From NCBI GenBank assembly GCA_026214975.1, contig CM047805.1:107317845-107381844 (forward strand): a DNA stretch of 64,000 bases. Direction: 5' to 3'. Source of the stretch: Gentiana macrophylla. Its lineage: Eukaryota > Streptophyta > Magnoliopsida > Gentianales > Gentianaceae. Each line of letters starts with the position of its first letter. The stretch's first letter is position 1. Below the pieces are notes generated by a model. It worked only from the letters and a program-made list of their open reading frames with translations. It did not search any database and was not told where the DNA came from. Positions 44,264-55,234 of the stretch are shown one piece after another. A program made the position numbers and the translations under genes.

Positions 44264-46246
44264 AGCTTTTGCTCGCCCTCGAGCAAACAAAGCGACTCTA
44301 AAATGTAACGTAGAGTCAACATTGTAGTCATACACGGGATTATCATATGCCAAGGTCAAGTGAAAACAACCAGGCAAATGAAATTGAGTCTAATCCTACC
44401 TTATTACAAAAACGGAATGTGAGTGTGTGCATAGCTTCTCATTCATTCATCATAGTTAACCGGTTCAGATTACAGATGCATGACTATTGTTGTTACACCA
44501 TAGGCTTATACTTCATAAAAATCTCCACTAATCAAGGTCAAATCAAGGCTAACTGAGGTCAGGCAGGACTTGCACGGTTGTAACGTTAGGCTAGGGACGG
44601 GGCTAAACGAAAGGATAAAAGGAATATCAAAAGAGAAAAACGAGTGAGCTTAATCAAAACTTCTTGAAATTGACTCATAAGAAAACTCGTCCACTAACGC
44701 CACTTTGGAAAAATTAATACACGGCCTTCATCAAATATTCTTTGACTCAACTTTTTTCAAACACTTTGTTCCATTTTTTTTTTTACTGATTTTGATTTTG
44801 ATTTTTTTTCATTTTCTTTTTTTCTTAATAAACCAAACACCAACACTTTTTGATACCCATTCACCAACACCACACTTTGATACACATCTTCATCACCCCA
44901 CACTTGTGCTAGAAAGTGTGCCCAAAATAAGATTAAAACTCACTCGTAGGGTGCCAAAGAAATGTAGACAACAAATAAAGGCTAAGGGTCGGTAATTATA
45001 TGCTAATCAATGAATGGCTACGTTTGGGTGGAGGTCTAACCACCCTACAAAAGCCTAGAGGGGTTTCTGTGGAAATTATTTACAGGGTTGGCTATTTGGC
45101 TCTAGTTGGGTCAAAGAAATGCTAGGACCGTCATCCCTTAATCTACCAAGATTGACCTTTCTATTTCGTCTCGAAGTTAATGGTATAAGTTCTAGGTAAC
45201 AGAATAGATTATGACAACTATAAGCATCACTAATTACCATAACTAATGATATTTAAGTTATTAAGTGCGTGTGTATTCCATTTTTATAACAAGATCATGA
45301 CTTAACTCGCATGCATTTACTCAATTGTTAACCACTTAACCTAAGGATATCATGATTCAACATATAACACAAGGATATCATGCATTTACTCAATTGTTAA
45401 CCACTTAACCTAAGGATATCCTGATTCAACATATAACACAACATCAATCCATGAAAATTTTAAAATATGGCCCAAATTCACACGATATAGCAATAACTAA
45501 GCCTACAAATCATTCAAGTACATGAAAACATGGCATAAAAATTTATCAACAAAAACAGTGAAGCTATGTCTCTTACCCCCCCCACTTAAACGAAGCATTG
45601 TCCTCAGTGTGTGAGTGAGAAAGGAAAAAAAACTTAGCTGAACTGTCGGCAAAGCTCATCCAATGCAATGCAACAACCGCAAATGTATCTCCCAGGGTGC
45701 CTGTGCTACAAAGTAAACACAAAGAATCCTCTACAACGAAAGGCCGAAACCTTAAGTTTAGGTTACACAAACATGACGATGTATATATAAAGAAAATATC
45801 GGCTATAGCATGCATGTCAAAACAAGAATCGGGTGTAAAATATCCTCTCAGGGTCCCAATAAGATCTAAACAAATAAAGCAAAAAGGTGGGTTGCCTCCC
45901 ACAAGCGCCTATGTTTTATGTTGTTGGCTCGACCGGGTGACGCTTAACAAACTCAAATCATAAACGACTCAAAACATCACTTTAACCCTTTATTTCAAAC
46001 AAGTAACACCAAAAACCATCAACCAAAATCTAAACTCAAGAATACCAATAGCTTAAGAAAAGTGAACAATGCGAGAACCATCGAAATTGAATTGACTAGA
46101 AATGTACCTCTATTGGTCCTCGATGCTACCTCCTCCTAGCCGGATAATATTCTTTTATCGTCCTGTCGATCCATCTTCTTCTGAAAATCACCACTCCGTA
46201 GTCGTTTCCCCTTTTTCGCAATTCCATAAAGTTCATCCACCGGGGG
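44264..46246 (-). other. Element E 3' internal region, noncoding
   Basis: Blocks shared with C (about 45040-45160 here). A T-rich/A-rich tract at 44770-44830. A 69-bp tandem duplication (45311-45448). A second polypurine module at about 45576-45615 (minus: GAGGACAATGCTTCGTTTAAG, then TGGGGGGGG). No believable gene. Confidence 0.7.
45311..45448. repeat. 69-bp tandem duplication
   Basis: Two copies starting at 45311 and 45380, both ATGCATTTACTCAATTGTTA onward, differing at one or two bases. Confidence 0.9.
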
Positions 46247-46579
46247 TTACACAAACTGGATCGCATAAAATTCATCCACACAGAGTGGAAGAGAGTAGTT
46301 ATCTGGGACCGACATATCAAATATTCCCAACTCTCCCGGTGGCTCTACCAAAGATGGCCTATCAATCTCATCAGGTTTCCTCATACACTCCTTATGGAAA
46401 TATCCAATTATGAGTGATAGAGAAATGGGTGATCCCATATCAATCTCTCGCTCCTCTAACTCTGTCTCATCAAAGAGTGTGCTCAAATCTATCACACACC
46501 CCTCCACGTCATTATTTTGTGGTTCATCGGAGAGGTCGTAATAGATGTGTTGCAACTCTGCTGTCCCCAAGTCCTGCAA
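46247..46579 (-). pseudogene. Element E acidic frame
   Basis: 110 codons on the minus strand, strongly acidic at first (DLSDEPQNNDVEGCVIDLST, then FDETELEEREIDMG) and ending in a short hydrophobic/aromatic part. It follows the helical frame 47085-46888 and the Gln/Asn-rich frame. Element C has an acidic segment in the equivalent place. I do not recognise a domain. Confidence 0.4.
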
Positions 46580-46887
46580 CTCCTCTTCATCCTAGAGCGT
46601 TTCATTACCAAAGACTTCTTGTTCACTCATAACAATGGTCGGTTCCCCTGCGCACTCCACCAAAGTATCAACTTTCATCTCTTCAATCGGGAGTGATGGA
46701 GAAATGATCCCAACTCAAGCTCTTGCTTCTCTGGGCCCGATAGCTCATCATGGTAATCCGAATCATCAACCTCACTCTCCACATGAACTTCTTCACTGTC
46801 AGCTTCCTCTGCAACCTTATTCACCTCATGTGCACAAGTCTCCTTTTCATGTTCTAGCTCCCGGGCTTCCTTAAGCGAGAGGATATC

Positions 46888-47085
46888 CTAGGATATGTCT
46901 AGCAACATGTTCTTCCTACGTGCCCATTCTGCTCTAGTCGTGGAGGTTCTATACTCACCGCGCACACTCCTTCGGTTGAGCGCCCAAATCCGATCCATAG
47001 ATTCCGTGATCTCCCTCTGCAACTCATCAATCCGCTTCTCCCAGTCAGAACTATGGTGTATCCGCACTCTCTCGACTTTCTCCAT
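46888..47085 (-). pseudogene. Element E helical frame
   Basis: 65 codons on the minus strand. Residues 15-40 (EKRIDELQREITESMDRIWA) look like a coiled coil. It corresponds in position to the SIRNLEHQVKKLIERDEV segment of C. Stops separate it from its neighbours. Confidence 0.4.
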
Positions 47086-47299
47086 AGAAACCTTCTCGAC
47101 TAGCTCCTCTATTATCTCAACTTACTGTTCTTCTTTAGCATAACCGGGATCAATCTCGTATTCCTCTTGCGGTTGAGATACAGAATGGTCATACTGACTC
47201 TGCTGTTGCTGTATAAGTTGTTGTAGGAGTTGTTGGAAAACATGGTCTTGATACCCCTCATCCCTTAGCAATTGCAGCACTCAGTTGACATTCGCTTGG

Positions 47300-47602
47300 T
47301 TACTCCGGTTTAAAGTTCTGGCAATTCTGCTGAACCGGTTGATATTGTTGGACTGGTTGAAAATCACCAATCCCATTCCCCTGATTCCAATCATGCCTGT
47401 TCCCACCAAACTGTCCATTACTGTTTCCATTCGAATAACCGTAGTATTGATTCTGGTTTGCACTAGGGGACTGATAATCCCAAGAACAATTGTTACTCTG
47501 CTGCTGATATATAGGTTGAGGCGCATACCATTGTTGTGCATATTGGTTCATTGTCATCCCTTTTTGTTCAAGTTGGAAGTGTGGAGGTGAGACTCTATCC
47601 AC
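47300..47602 (-). CDS. Element E Gln/Asn/Tyr-rich protein (gag-like N-terminus?)
   Basis: 100 codons on the minus strand starting about 200 bases after the primer site, so it would be the first frame of the transcript. It is low-complexity: Gln, Asn, Tyr and Gly dominate (QYAQQWYAPQPIYQQQSNN, then YYGYSNGNSNGQFGGN), with no zinc knuckle. The composition resembles prion-like, phase-separating sequences. The counterpart in C (MDHNYNAMGYGTQQFYQFN) has the same flavour. It could be a remnant of a gag N-terminus or a separate protein. Its function is unknown. Confidence 0.5.
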   Translation of the reverse strand: MDRVSPPHFQLEQKGMTMNQYAQQWYAPQPIYQQQSNNCSWDYQSPSANQNQYYGYSNGNSNGQFGGNRHDWNQGNGIGDFQPVQQYQPVQQNCQNFKPE

Positions 47603-47805
47603 TGTAGCTTACACTGCAAGATCTTAGAAAACAACACAACACAGTCAAAGTATCTCGTCACCACCACCATAGCAATAGGTGGTGTGACGCTTCAATATAC
47701 GAACTCCATCAAGAAAAGAAAAGAAAAAAATAAAAAATAAAAAATAAAAATAAAACAAACTAAGCCCAAGATTTCAGTCAACTTGCAAGATATTCACCAT
47801 ATACT

Positions 47806-47822
47806 CCCCGGCAACGGCACCA
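47806..47822 (-). promoter_or_regulatory. Element E primer-binding site (tRNA-Asp)
   Basis: The plus strand reads CCCCGGCAACGGCACCA, one mismatch to the 3' end of tRNA-Asp, seven bases from the LTR. Confidence 0.88.
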
Positions 47823-47829
47823 AAATTCT

Positions 47830-49540
47830 TGATAGCAAAATACTTAACCGGTAACTTTAACTTACAGAGTATTAGGTAAATGGTAGTATACAGGTCACAA
47901 GGTCGAATCCACAGGGAGTGACAGTGAAGTACCAAAGTCGACGTAGAACTTGGTTCAGATCAATAGATAGTGGAAAGATTAACAACTAATGCATAAAGAA
48001 CGATTACACTACTGGTTTTGCTTATATGATTAAAAAGCATAGCCGAACTACGATCAAGCGGGTTACTTTTACCCCACAGGAAAGACTCGACAAGGAGCAT
48101 GTCTTAACCGACCTACCTATCCAATTCAGTTTATATGACATCCATGGGTGCCAACTCCTAATTCTGGTGTTAAGGTCTGAACAACTGTCGCTTAACACCA
48201 TATGCCAGGCTAATTAACCCTCCTTTTAGAAAGCCAACTAACCTAACATGGTTTACCAAAATCTAGAGCCGCTCGGAAAACCGATGAAAACCTCACATAG
48301 GGCACAGTCCTAACAACTAGCTAGGTTGTCAATCTAACAAATAAGCTGTGTCTACGCAATGATCCTAAAACACATTATCCCACATCTCACCGCAAAATAC
48401 ATCTATAAGTTCGATGTGTGTGTGACAGTGAACTAGGTTGTCAATCTAATTCAAAGCTACAATCTTTATAAGAACAAGTTTTAGAACGTGGATTAATCAT
48501 ACAAACGTTTAATTAAGCGCTACACTACTCCCGTCTAATCCCCCTTAGGGCGTTTCACCTGCTTTCACATGATTCGACCATACAATGGATTAGCTACTCA
48601 TGATGGATTGAAAAGAGAAATAATAATGAAAGCAATAATCAAAGACATAATCAAACTTGAAAGACAAAGAAATAATTACCATAAAAGATGAAACCTTGAA
48701 TTGAATGAAAATCTCCTTCAAAAGATGAAATCTTGGATCACGAATCAAAAATCTAAGCTATGAAAGTTGTATAGAGTTTCTAGGAATTAAATCTACGATC
48801 TAAGGATTGAAACAACGTTTAAACTAATGGAAATCGCCCTAAAATCGACCCTAAGAAACCCTAAAACGTCTAAGTACTGAATAGATATCATATGGGATCG
48901 GAAAAGAGGGTTTTTATAGGTTTTTGCCGCATCCCGAACGTGAACAGGCGTTTGTGGAATGGCAAACGCTCGGTTGCCTGAAAGGCCAACTCTCTGTATG
49001 AAAATTTGCTCCGTAAACGCTCGTTTGGATTGGCCAAACCCTAGTTTGACCTAAGCTTCAGTATTTTAATAATAACTTCACTTCTGGAGCTCCGAATGAG
49101 ATGATTAAAAATGAGTTGGAAAGCTAGTTCAATCCTCTACAACTTTCATCAAGACAAATCTTCCTGAAAGTGTATCCAAGTGTGACAAACATGCCCCTGA
49201 AGTGACTGGTTCAGATTTCATCAATGATTCTTCACTATTTTCTCCTCCTTGGCCCCAAATCTCGTTCTCTCTCGAGACTCTCTTCCTTATTCTGGACCTT
49301 ATACATCAATCTAAGCCTGAAAACAAAGACACGAACACCAAGGCATAATATACATTGACAGAAACGTAACGAAATCCACATAAAACACGAGTTTTTAGGA
49401 TGAAAACGTCATTAGTCTCGAAACATGCATATAAGTGAATATCGTTCATATACTACCCATAATAGCCCAAAATAACCATGAATAACTCGTAAAAGGAGGT
49501 AATCTCATATAAGAAATACACTACAATTTGACTCCCATCA
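47830..49540 (-). repeat. Element E 5' LTR
   Basis: 1711 bp, aligned with 42555-44249. It includes a short extra segment at 49370-49388 that the other LTR lacks. Confidence 0.92.
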
Positions 49541-49545
49541 CTTCT

Positions 49546-50287
49546 CATTCAGCCTTCATAATCTTATAACCAGATTGTATTTTCCTCAGTTGATTAATAA
49601 GGGAATCTAGAGGCTCTTCATTGTCAGAAATGTTTGGATTGGAACCGCAAGTGGATTCACAATCACTTTCAGCAGGAGTATTTATAGATACATAGTTATA
49701 TACCTCATCAGTTTCATCCATATGAGCCATGAAAGCATAATCATCCAATTGTGCAAAGAGTGCAGAACATCAGATTCATTTCCTTTTTCAGATACTACTT
49801 CATAGCCTGATTCATCAACAACAACCAATGCTTTCTTACCGGATCTTATCTGTTGACCCTTGTTCTTCAGCAGGTCTGGACAGTCAGGTCTAAAATGTCC
49901 AGGCTTCTTGCAGTTAAAGCATAGGTAGTCAAGATCCTTCTTTTGTTTCAAATTAGGACATGCAGGTTTGAAGTGTCCTGGTTTCTTGCAATGATAGAAC
50001 AAAAAGTCATGATCCTTCTTGGATTCTTCCTTTTTCTCACTTGATTTCTTGTTGAAATTCCTTGAAGATCCCTTTCCAGATTTCATCATTATGATTCTTT
50101 TACTCAGCAGGGCTATTTGCTCTTGCATCTTATCTATAACAACATCCTGAACACTTGATGATTCTTCTTTATGTGCAGCAGCCAATGATTTTGTTTTTTT
50201 TTGCTTATTTTTCAGCACTTGCAACAAGGTCCTTGCTGAATTCATAAGCTTTAAGATCTGAAAATAGTTTGAATGTGTCTTTCTCAT
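49546..50287 (-). pseudogene. gag: D2 gag zinc-knuckle region
   Basis: The minus-strand frame 50287-49682 carries two knuckles in tandem. The second, CFNCKKPGHFRPDC, is a canonical CX2CX4HX4C. The first, FYHCKKPGHFKPAC, has lost its first Cys to Phe. Paired knuckles of this CKKPGH type are usual in SIRE-like gag. An acidic, Ser-rich tail (DETDEVYNYVSINTPAESDC) follows in another frame (49748-49545), up to the E insertion. It would bind genomic RNA in the particle. Confidence 0.82.
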
Positions 50288-50876
50288 ATAGTCTCTTGGA
50301 CTCTTCCATAGCAGTAATCTTCATTTCCCAAACTTCCTTTGCAGGTAAAGCTTTGAGAATTCTTGTGTTGATCTCTTCTTTTGTGTAAACAACATTCAGC
50401 AGGGTGAGTTCATCCATAATTGCATTGAACCTGGACTCCATATGTTCAATGGTTTCACTTGATTTCATCTTAAACTCCTGAAACTTTTGTTTGGCCACAC
50501 TGATCTTTTTTTTCTTGATAGCATCAGTGCATTCACAAATGAGTTGCAATCTTTCCCAAAGTTCCTTGGCTGTTTTGCAATCTTTCACCTTCATGTACAT
50601 ATTGCTATCTAGAGTTCTGTAGATGATATTAATAGCAATATTGTTCAGGTTTCCCCTTTTTCTATCTTCCGCACCCTACTCCCTCTTTGGCTTTGGAATA
50701 GTGTGATTTTGACCATCTACAGTTATGACTTTAGTGATCTCCAGTGGTCCATCAGTCAGCACATCCATCATCTCATCATGAGATGCAGCTAGATAAGCCT
50801 GCGTACGACGTTTATACTCATCAAAATGATCTAGAGAGCACATCAACACTGTCCTAGCATACTGGTTGTTATCCAT
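50205..50876 (-). pseudogene. gag: D2 gag N-terminal part (UBN2 type)
   Basis: It starts at ATG 50876 (minus), about 100 bases after the primer site. After FDEYKRRTQAYLAASHDEMM and a single in-frame stop at 50676-50678, the same frame continues with CKTAKELWERLQLICECTDA, KQKFQEFKMKSSETIEHMES and LNVVYTKEEINTRILKALP. This is the UBN2/Retrotran_gag_2 family of copia gag proteins. Apart from the stop and a frameshift near 50210 it is well kept. Confidence 0.85.
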
Positions 50877-50960
50877 GATGCAAAAACTTGAAAACAGAAA
50901 CTTGAAAAGGTTTTCGAAGATTTTTCACAAGCACAACAAGTAGGATTACTTCAGAACTGA

Positions 50961-50977
50961 AGCTCTGCCCTGATACC
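50961..50977 (-). promoter_or_regulatory. Element D2 primer-binding site
   Basis: The minus strand reads GGTATCAGGGCAGAGCT four bases after the 5' LTR, a variant of the copia initiator-Met site (TGGTATCAGAGC). Confidence 0.82.
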
Positions 50978-50980
50978 GAA

Positions 50981-52663
50981 TGTTGGTCCCTTGAAAAGGC
51001 TTTGGTTATGTTTAGAAGAGGGGGGTTGAATAAACTTAACACTTAAAACTTTTTGGAGTTGACAAACTCAGCAAGGATCAATAGTCTGTTGACTATTAAA
51101 GCTATTGAATTTGTTTCAGCGGAATATATTGAATTAAGCCTGTGTACTTGTTGTACTACATATGATACTAAGTATTGGATACTCAGTGGTGCATGTAGTG
51201 TGATTCAGCAGCTAGTTCAGTAGATTAATGTGATAACCGTGTAGATAAAATAAATTGCAGAAAGTAAATGCAGTAAAGTAAAGTAGTCAAGTTTTATAGT
51301 GGTTCCAGGTGGTGTAATCCTATCAGTCCACTCTTCTCATGTGATGTTGGAGGAAATTCATTAGACATTCTAGAGGTTGCTATTACGAAAATCCCTAAAC
51401 TGTTTGTCCTTGACCAATGATTATGGCTTCACAAACTGAACACTAGAAACAGGTAGGATTGCTGCTTCAACGTATTCCACTGGTCCTTGAAGGGTAGGAT
51501 TGCCTCTTCACCAGCCCCACCACAAACAACAGTTCTTGACACTCCAAAAATGCTTCTCTGTCTTCAGCAAACTTCTTGAACATGAAGGGTTGAATCAAGA
51601 AAGTTATTCTGCTTTCAGCAAGTTTTTGATCAGGATGATAAGATCAGCAGCTTGTAGTCTTCAACTGTGTATTCTAGATGTAACTTGATTTCAAGAAACA
51701 CTTGAAGAAAATTCTTGATTAGTAGATTAAAGCTCTGTAGGTATCAGCATGGTAAGATTGCACTCGATCAATTTCTTGCTCAAAAACTTGTTCTTTTCTT
51801 TCGTTGTTTTCTTGTTATCGTGGTTGTTGCAATCTAAATCAGTAGTCCTCTACTTATAGGTGTGAATCCTGTGACTTGAATTTGAAATTCAAATATAGAC
51901 GTTTCAGATTTGTCTTTGTCTTGCCAGTAATTTTCCTCTTTGCATCAGATCGACAATTGCCGGTGTTCCTTTTGACATCCGATCTATCAACCATTGACTT
52001 AATTTCATTGGATATAGCTCAGAATTTTTACAACGTTCTTTCCATCTTGACCATTGATTTAATGATTAATCCAAGACTTGTAATTCATCCTATCCATTCA
52101 GAAAAACTTGGATTAATTCGACTTTTCCATTCAGCTGACACTTGTTGCATATGTCTGCTGATGTCCATGTGTGTCACCTGACTTTTAGTCTGTTGTGTTT
52201 TATAAACACCTCAGCTGACTGCTTCTCATCTAACTTCTTATGATGAAGTTAGAGTACACCATTTTAATTACAACCAAGTTCCAATCACCACTTTACTTTT
52301 ATGGAACTTAGACCTTCTACACAAGGTATGTGTGATCAGTTTAGGTCATCACAGACTTCCCTAAATTCTGATCCCATATCCTTGACTTTAAATACTAAGT
52401 TTGATCCCTTAGCCTTTATAACTGAGTTTGAATCCTCAGCATTCAACCATCAGCAGGTTCCTAGACTCTATTGACCTAGATACTCTACTGACCTAGATAG
52501 GTCTGCTGATCAAGTCAGCTGACCTCTTTACAGTGTTTGTTTGATCAAACCTATACAAAGATCAGACTCTAGTAAACCTATACATTTGATATAGACCTCT
52601 TTTTGCCTTTGCTCTATAACAGCTAGTCTGGCACTCATCATTAAAACTAAAATATGTCTAACA
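50981..52663 (-). repeat. Element D2 5' LTR
   Basis: 1683 bp from TGTTGGTCCCTTG to ATGTCTAACA, aligned with 37292-38963. The TATA box region is near 51851 (CTACTTATAGG on plus, slightly decayed). It is followed by the AGTTG duplication at 52664-52668. Confidence 0.93.
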
Positions 52664-52668
52664 AGTTG

Positions 52669-53486
52669 AGTTTTGATTTAGTATACACAATGAAACAAGT
52701 TCTTGGTATACCAGTTGTCCAGTCTACAATGTACATATTTTGTTGTCTTCTTCCATTTAATACTACTTGATGTGCCTTCTCACTTAAGACAATGCAGTGA
52801 TCTTTGTCAAAAGTGACTCTTTAACCCTTGTCACAAAACTGACTTGTAAGCAATATTCTTGATTGTAAGACCATTCTTTGCTAGTGTGCCATATCCTCTT
52901 ATGTGAATGGGTTTATCCTTGTTTTGAAATTTGACTTCTTGGCCATCCTTGGTATAAAAAAATCCACCAAACAGTGCTTGCTTGTCATGTATCTGCAACA
53001 TCCATTTTCAAAATACCAGACACCCTACAAAACAAATTTAATGTGTTTTAGGCACCCAAACCTGTTTGGGTCCAATGTGGTCAGTAGGATGTACAACCCT
53101 TGGAAGATTTCCATAAGGTCTTCTCTAAAAGATGTTGCACTTTCTTTCATATATGTATGCCACATTCCCATTATATCTTTTGTTGGAATGTGATTCATCC
53201 ACATATGGTTTCTGGCCTCTTGGTGCATATTGCTATGTATAATGAACTCTGCTGTAGGTTGCAGCAGTGTAACCATAAGGTTGTTGTCTATTAGTAACAA
53301 CCCTGTATTGTGGTCTCTGCTGAGGCCTCTGCTAAAACCTTGGTTGAGGTCTCTGTTGAGCCCTTGGCTGATTCCACTGCTTAGGTCTAGCCTTAGCATT
53401 ATGGTTAAACTATTTGTTTCTAGCAGCAGGGGCAGGAATAGCCCAATCTTCATCAGCAGGGACTTTTCTGCCTTTCCCCCTGAGAT
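52669..53486 (-). pseudogene. D1 protease and gag C-terminal part
   Basis: On the minus strand it has the same order as D2 at 42000-41300: AIPAPAARNK-like text, Gln/Arg/Pro repeats (QRPQQRPQYRVV), GPKQVWVPKTH, then a damaged protease stretch and GYGTLAKNGLTIKNIAY, up to the D2 insertion point. There are many stops and frameshifts. This proves that the host of D2 is a second copy of the same family. Confidence 0.8.
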
Positions 53487-53491
53487 AAGTA
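53487..53491. repeat. Probable left target-site copy of F (AAGTA)
   Basis: AAGTA just before the F LTR. D2 has the uninterrupted sequence GAGATAAGTATCCC at 42016-42029. The right copy is not available, because F is itself cut by G. Confidence 0.5.
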
Positions 53492-53803
53492 TGTTATAGT
53501 ATATAGGCTGAAAGGAATGCTGAGTGCACAAGCTGCTGATGATATGAAGACACCAGCAGCCTGCTGATAGAATGGAAGCCTCAGTAGCCTGCTGATCACT
53601 TTCAGTATGATGTAAATTAGAAAGCAGTTATTCTATTATAGGTTGTTATAACCATTTGTAACTTACTTCTGACTGATCCATGAGGTGTATGAAGCTATAA
53701 ATACCCCATGATCAGTTGCACTGTAATTAACTTGTAACTATTACTTGATCAATAATAATTCTGCATTTTATTTTGTTTGTTTGTAATTCTACAAACTTCA
53801 TCA
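53492..53803 (+). repeat. Element F 5' LTR
   Basis: About 312 bp, TGTTATAGTATATAGG to CTTCATCA. A TATA box (CTATAAATACC) lies near 53695. The LTR is small, as in the Retrofit group. It contains several CAGCAGCCTGCTGA-type repeats (53535-53600). Confidence 0.82.
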
Positions 53804-53817
53804 TGGTTTCAGAGCAG
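53804..53817 (+). promoter_or_regulatory. Element F primer-binding site
   Basis: TGGTTTCAGAGCAG directly after the LTR, one base from the copia site TGGTATCAGAGC. Confidence 0.85.
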
Positions 53818-53990
53818 AAATTTGAGAATTTCTAAAAGCTTTAATTCCTGCGTTTTTGGAAGAAACATGAGAGTGTTCTTCATCTTTTTTGGATTTTTCA
53901 GTTTCTTGAGAGTAAACTGTTATCCTTTTTACTATTTTTGATTAGTTCTTGATCGTTTTTCCACTATCATCGTTGATTTGAGAATCAATT

Positions 53991-55127
53991 ATGGAGTTCT
54001 TGATAGTCATGGCAGCTAAGAAACAAGAAATAAGTCCCTCCAGTCCATTCTATGTTCATCTTAGTGAGAGTCCTTATCTGGTTCTTGTATATCCATTGAT
54101 GAATGGCAATAACTATAATCCCTGGAAAATGTCCATGGAGATGGTGTTGATCATCAAGAATAAAATTGGCTTCGTAGACGGCACAATTAAAAGGCCAGAA
54201 GCATATTCAGCAGACTTCCATGCTTGGAGGTAATGTGATACAATGGGGAGATCATGGATCTTGAATTCTATTGCGAACACCATTGCACAAATTTTGATGT
54301 ACTTCATGAATGCACATGCAGTTTGAAAAAATCTTGCAGCAAGGTTTTCAATTGTTGATGCATTAAGACTTTCAGATCTTCTTGAAGAAATGCATATAAT
54401 GAAACAGGGCACATATTCTGTCAATCAATATTTCACAAAATTGATGATTCTTTGGGAAGAAAACAAGACCATCAGGTATGTAACAGTCTGTTCTAGTGAT
54501 CCTCAATGTCACTGCAACGCAATCAGCAATCTGATAGATCATATGGTGGCTAAACATGTCATGAAATTTCTTAAAGGATTAAGGAATGCATTTGAACCAA
54601 TGGTCTCACATGCATTGCTGATGGTGCCCTTTCTAGAAGTTCATGATGCCTTTGCAACGGCAATCCAGTTTGAGAGACATAAGTCATATATGGCTAACAA
54701 AGCCAAGAATCAAGATTCCATGGCACTATTGTCATAGAAAAATGGACAGGGACAAAATCAGATTGTCAGCAGATCTAACTCTGCTGCAAATCCAAGGCCT
54801 AAAAATCCAAAAAAGATGCAATGTAGTTTTTGTGGGTTTAATGGTCATACTGAGGAAACTTGTTACAAGAAGCATGGTTTTCCTCCTGGCTTCAAATCAA
54901 AAAGAGCTAATATGGTAGAAGATGAGCAATCAGCAGAAGAAGATTTGGTACCAAGCAGGTCTGCTGGACCAGGGTTTCCTAATCTTACTACACAACAACT
55001 TGACAAGTTGATGGCTCTGCTGAATGATCCTCCTAGACATGAAGGATTTGGTGTTGGCCAACCTGCTGAGATTGTCACACATTACTCACCTGCCACAGGA
55101 ACATGTGACCTAAATTTAGTAAGATCA
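53991..55127 (+). pseudogene. gag: Element F gag
   Basis: It starts at ATG 53991 and reads PFYVHLSESPYLVLV and MNGNNYNPWKMSMEMVLIIK (N-terminal copia gag), with stops at about 54231 and 54325. From 54390: HIMKQGTYSVNQYFTKLMIL, CNAISNLIDHMVAKHVMKFL, then a stop near 54735. The frame from 54816 holds the knuckle CSFCGFNGHTEETC followed by YKKHGFPPGF, typical of Retrofit/Ale-type gag, then TTQQLDKLMALL. It would form the particle. Three stops plus frameshifts disable it. Confidence 0.85.
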
Positions 55128-55230
55128 CACTACTACAAAATTGGACATAGGTCACACTTAAGATATGAAAACAATCACAGTTTCAATAAAACCGAGACAA
55201 CGAAAATATATATATCACACTATAGGGTCA
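55128..55230 (+). mobile_element. CACTA-like terminal fragment inside F protease
   Basis: CACTACTACAAAA (55128-55140) is a CACTA-type terminus, followed by GGTCACACTTAAG, CAGTTTCAATAAAACCGAGA and TATATATATCACACTATAGG. The related copy at 9721-9800 has continuous protease coding here. F therefore carries an insertion that replaces the aspartic-protease active-site segment. No right terminus is seen, so the insert is truncated or rearranged. Confidence 0.6.
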
Positions 55231-55234
55231 ATAG

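Larger units (their letters stand above)
42555..49540 (-). mobile_element. Element E: Athila-type non-autonomous LTR element
   Basis: The LTRs 42555-44249 and 47830-49540 start TGATAGCAAAATACTTAACC and are flanked by CTTCT. On the minus strand the right LTR is 5', followed by a tRNA-Asp primer site. The LTR end has TCCCTGTGGATTCGACC, typical of the Athila/Tat group. The interior (3.6 kb) holds a Gln/Asn-rich frame, a helical frame and an acidic frame, and no protease, polymerase or integrase. Two polypurine modules are present. It is related to C by its 3' region and ORF layout. The LTRs are similar, so E is relatively recent and younger than D2. Confidence 0.92.
37292..52663 (-). mobile_element. 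Element D2: SIRE-like copia element with integrase-coiled-coil arrangement, hosts E
   Basis: The LTRs are 37292-38963 and 50981-52663, TG..CA, with a perfect AGTTG duplication. On the minus strand the order is 5' LTR, primer site, gag with zinc knuckle, protease, integrase, then a 300-codon coiled-coil frame, polypurine tract and 3' LTR. Reverse transcriptase and RNase H are absent, so this copy could not move alone. Element E sits in the gag C-terminal part. The net length without E is about 8.4 kb. The LTRs differ by scattered substitutions and small indels, so it is older than A. Confidence 0.92.
30005..53486 (-). mobile_element. Element D1: SIRE-like copia element with a long extra ORF, split by D2
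   Basis: The 3' LTR (30005-31644) is followed on the minus strand, upstream, by remnants of an extra coiled-coil ORF (31836-36010), then reverse transcriptase (about 36470-36200), integrase (about 37100-36743) and GAG-pre-integrase (up to 37291). D2 sits there (37292-52663, AGTTG duplicated). D1 continues at 52669-53486 with protease and gag C-terminal sequence, and is then interrupted by F. Its 5' LTR is not in the window. All frames are broken. Confidence 0.85.

Noticed and set aside
53025..53531. 168-codon minus-strand frame
   Set aside because: It is a shifted frame over the D1 gag end. The neighbouring frame has the recognisable GPKQVWVPKTH motif, and the first codons lie in the F LTR.
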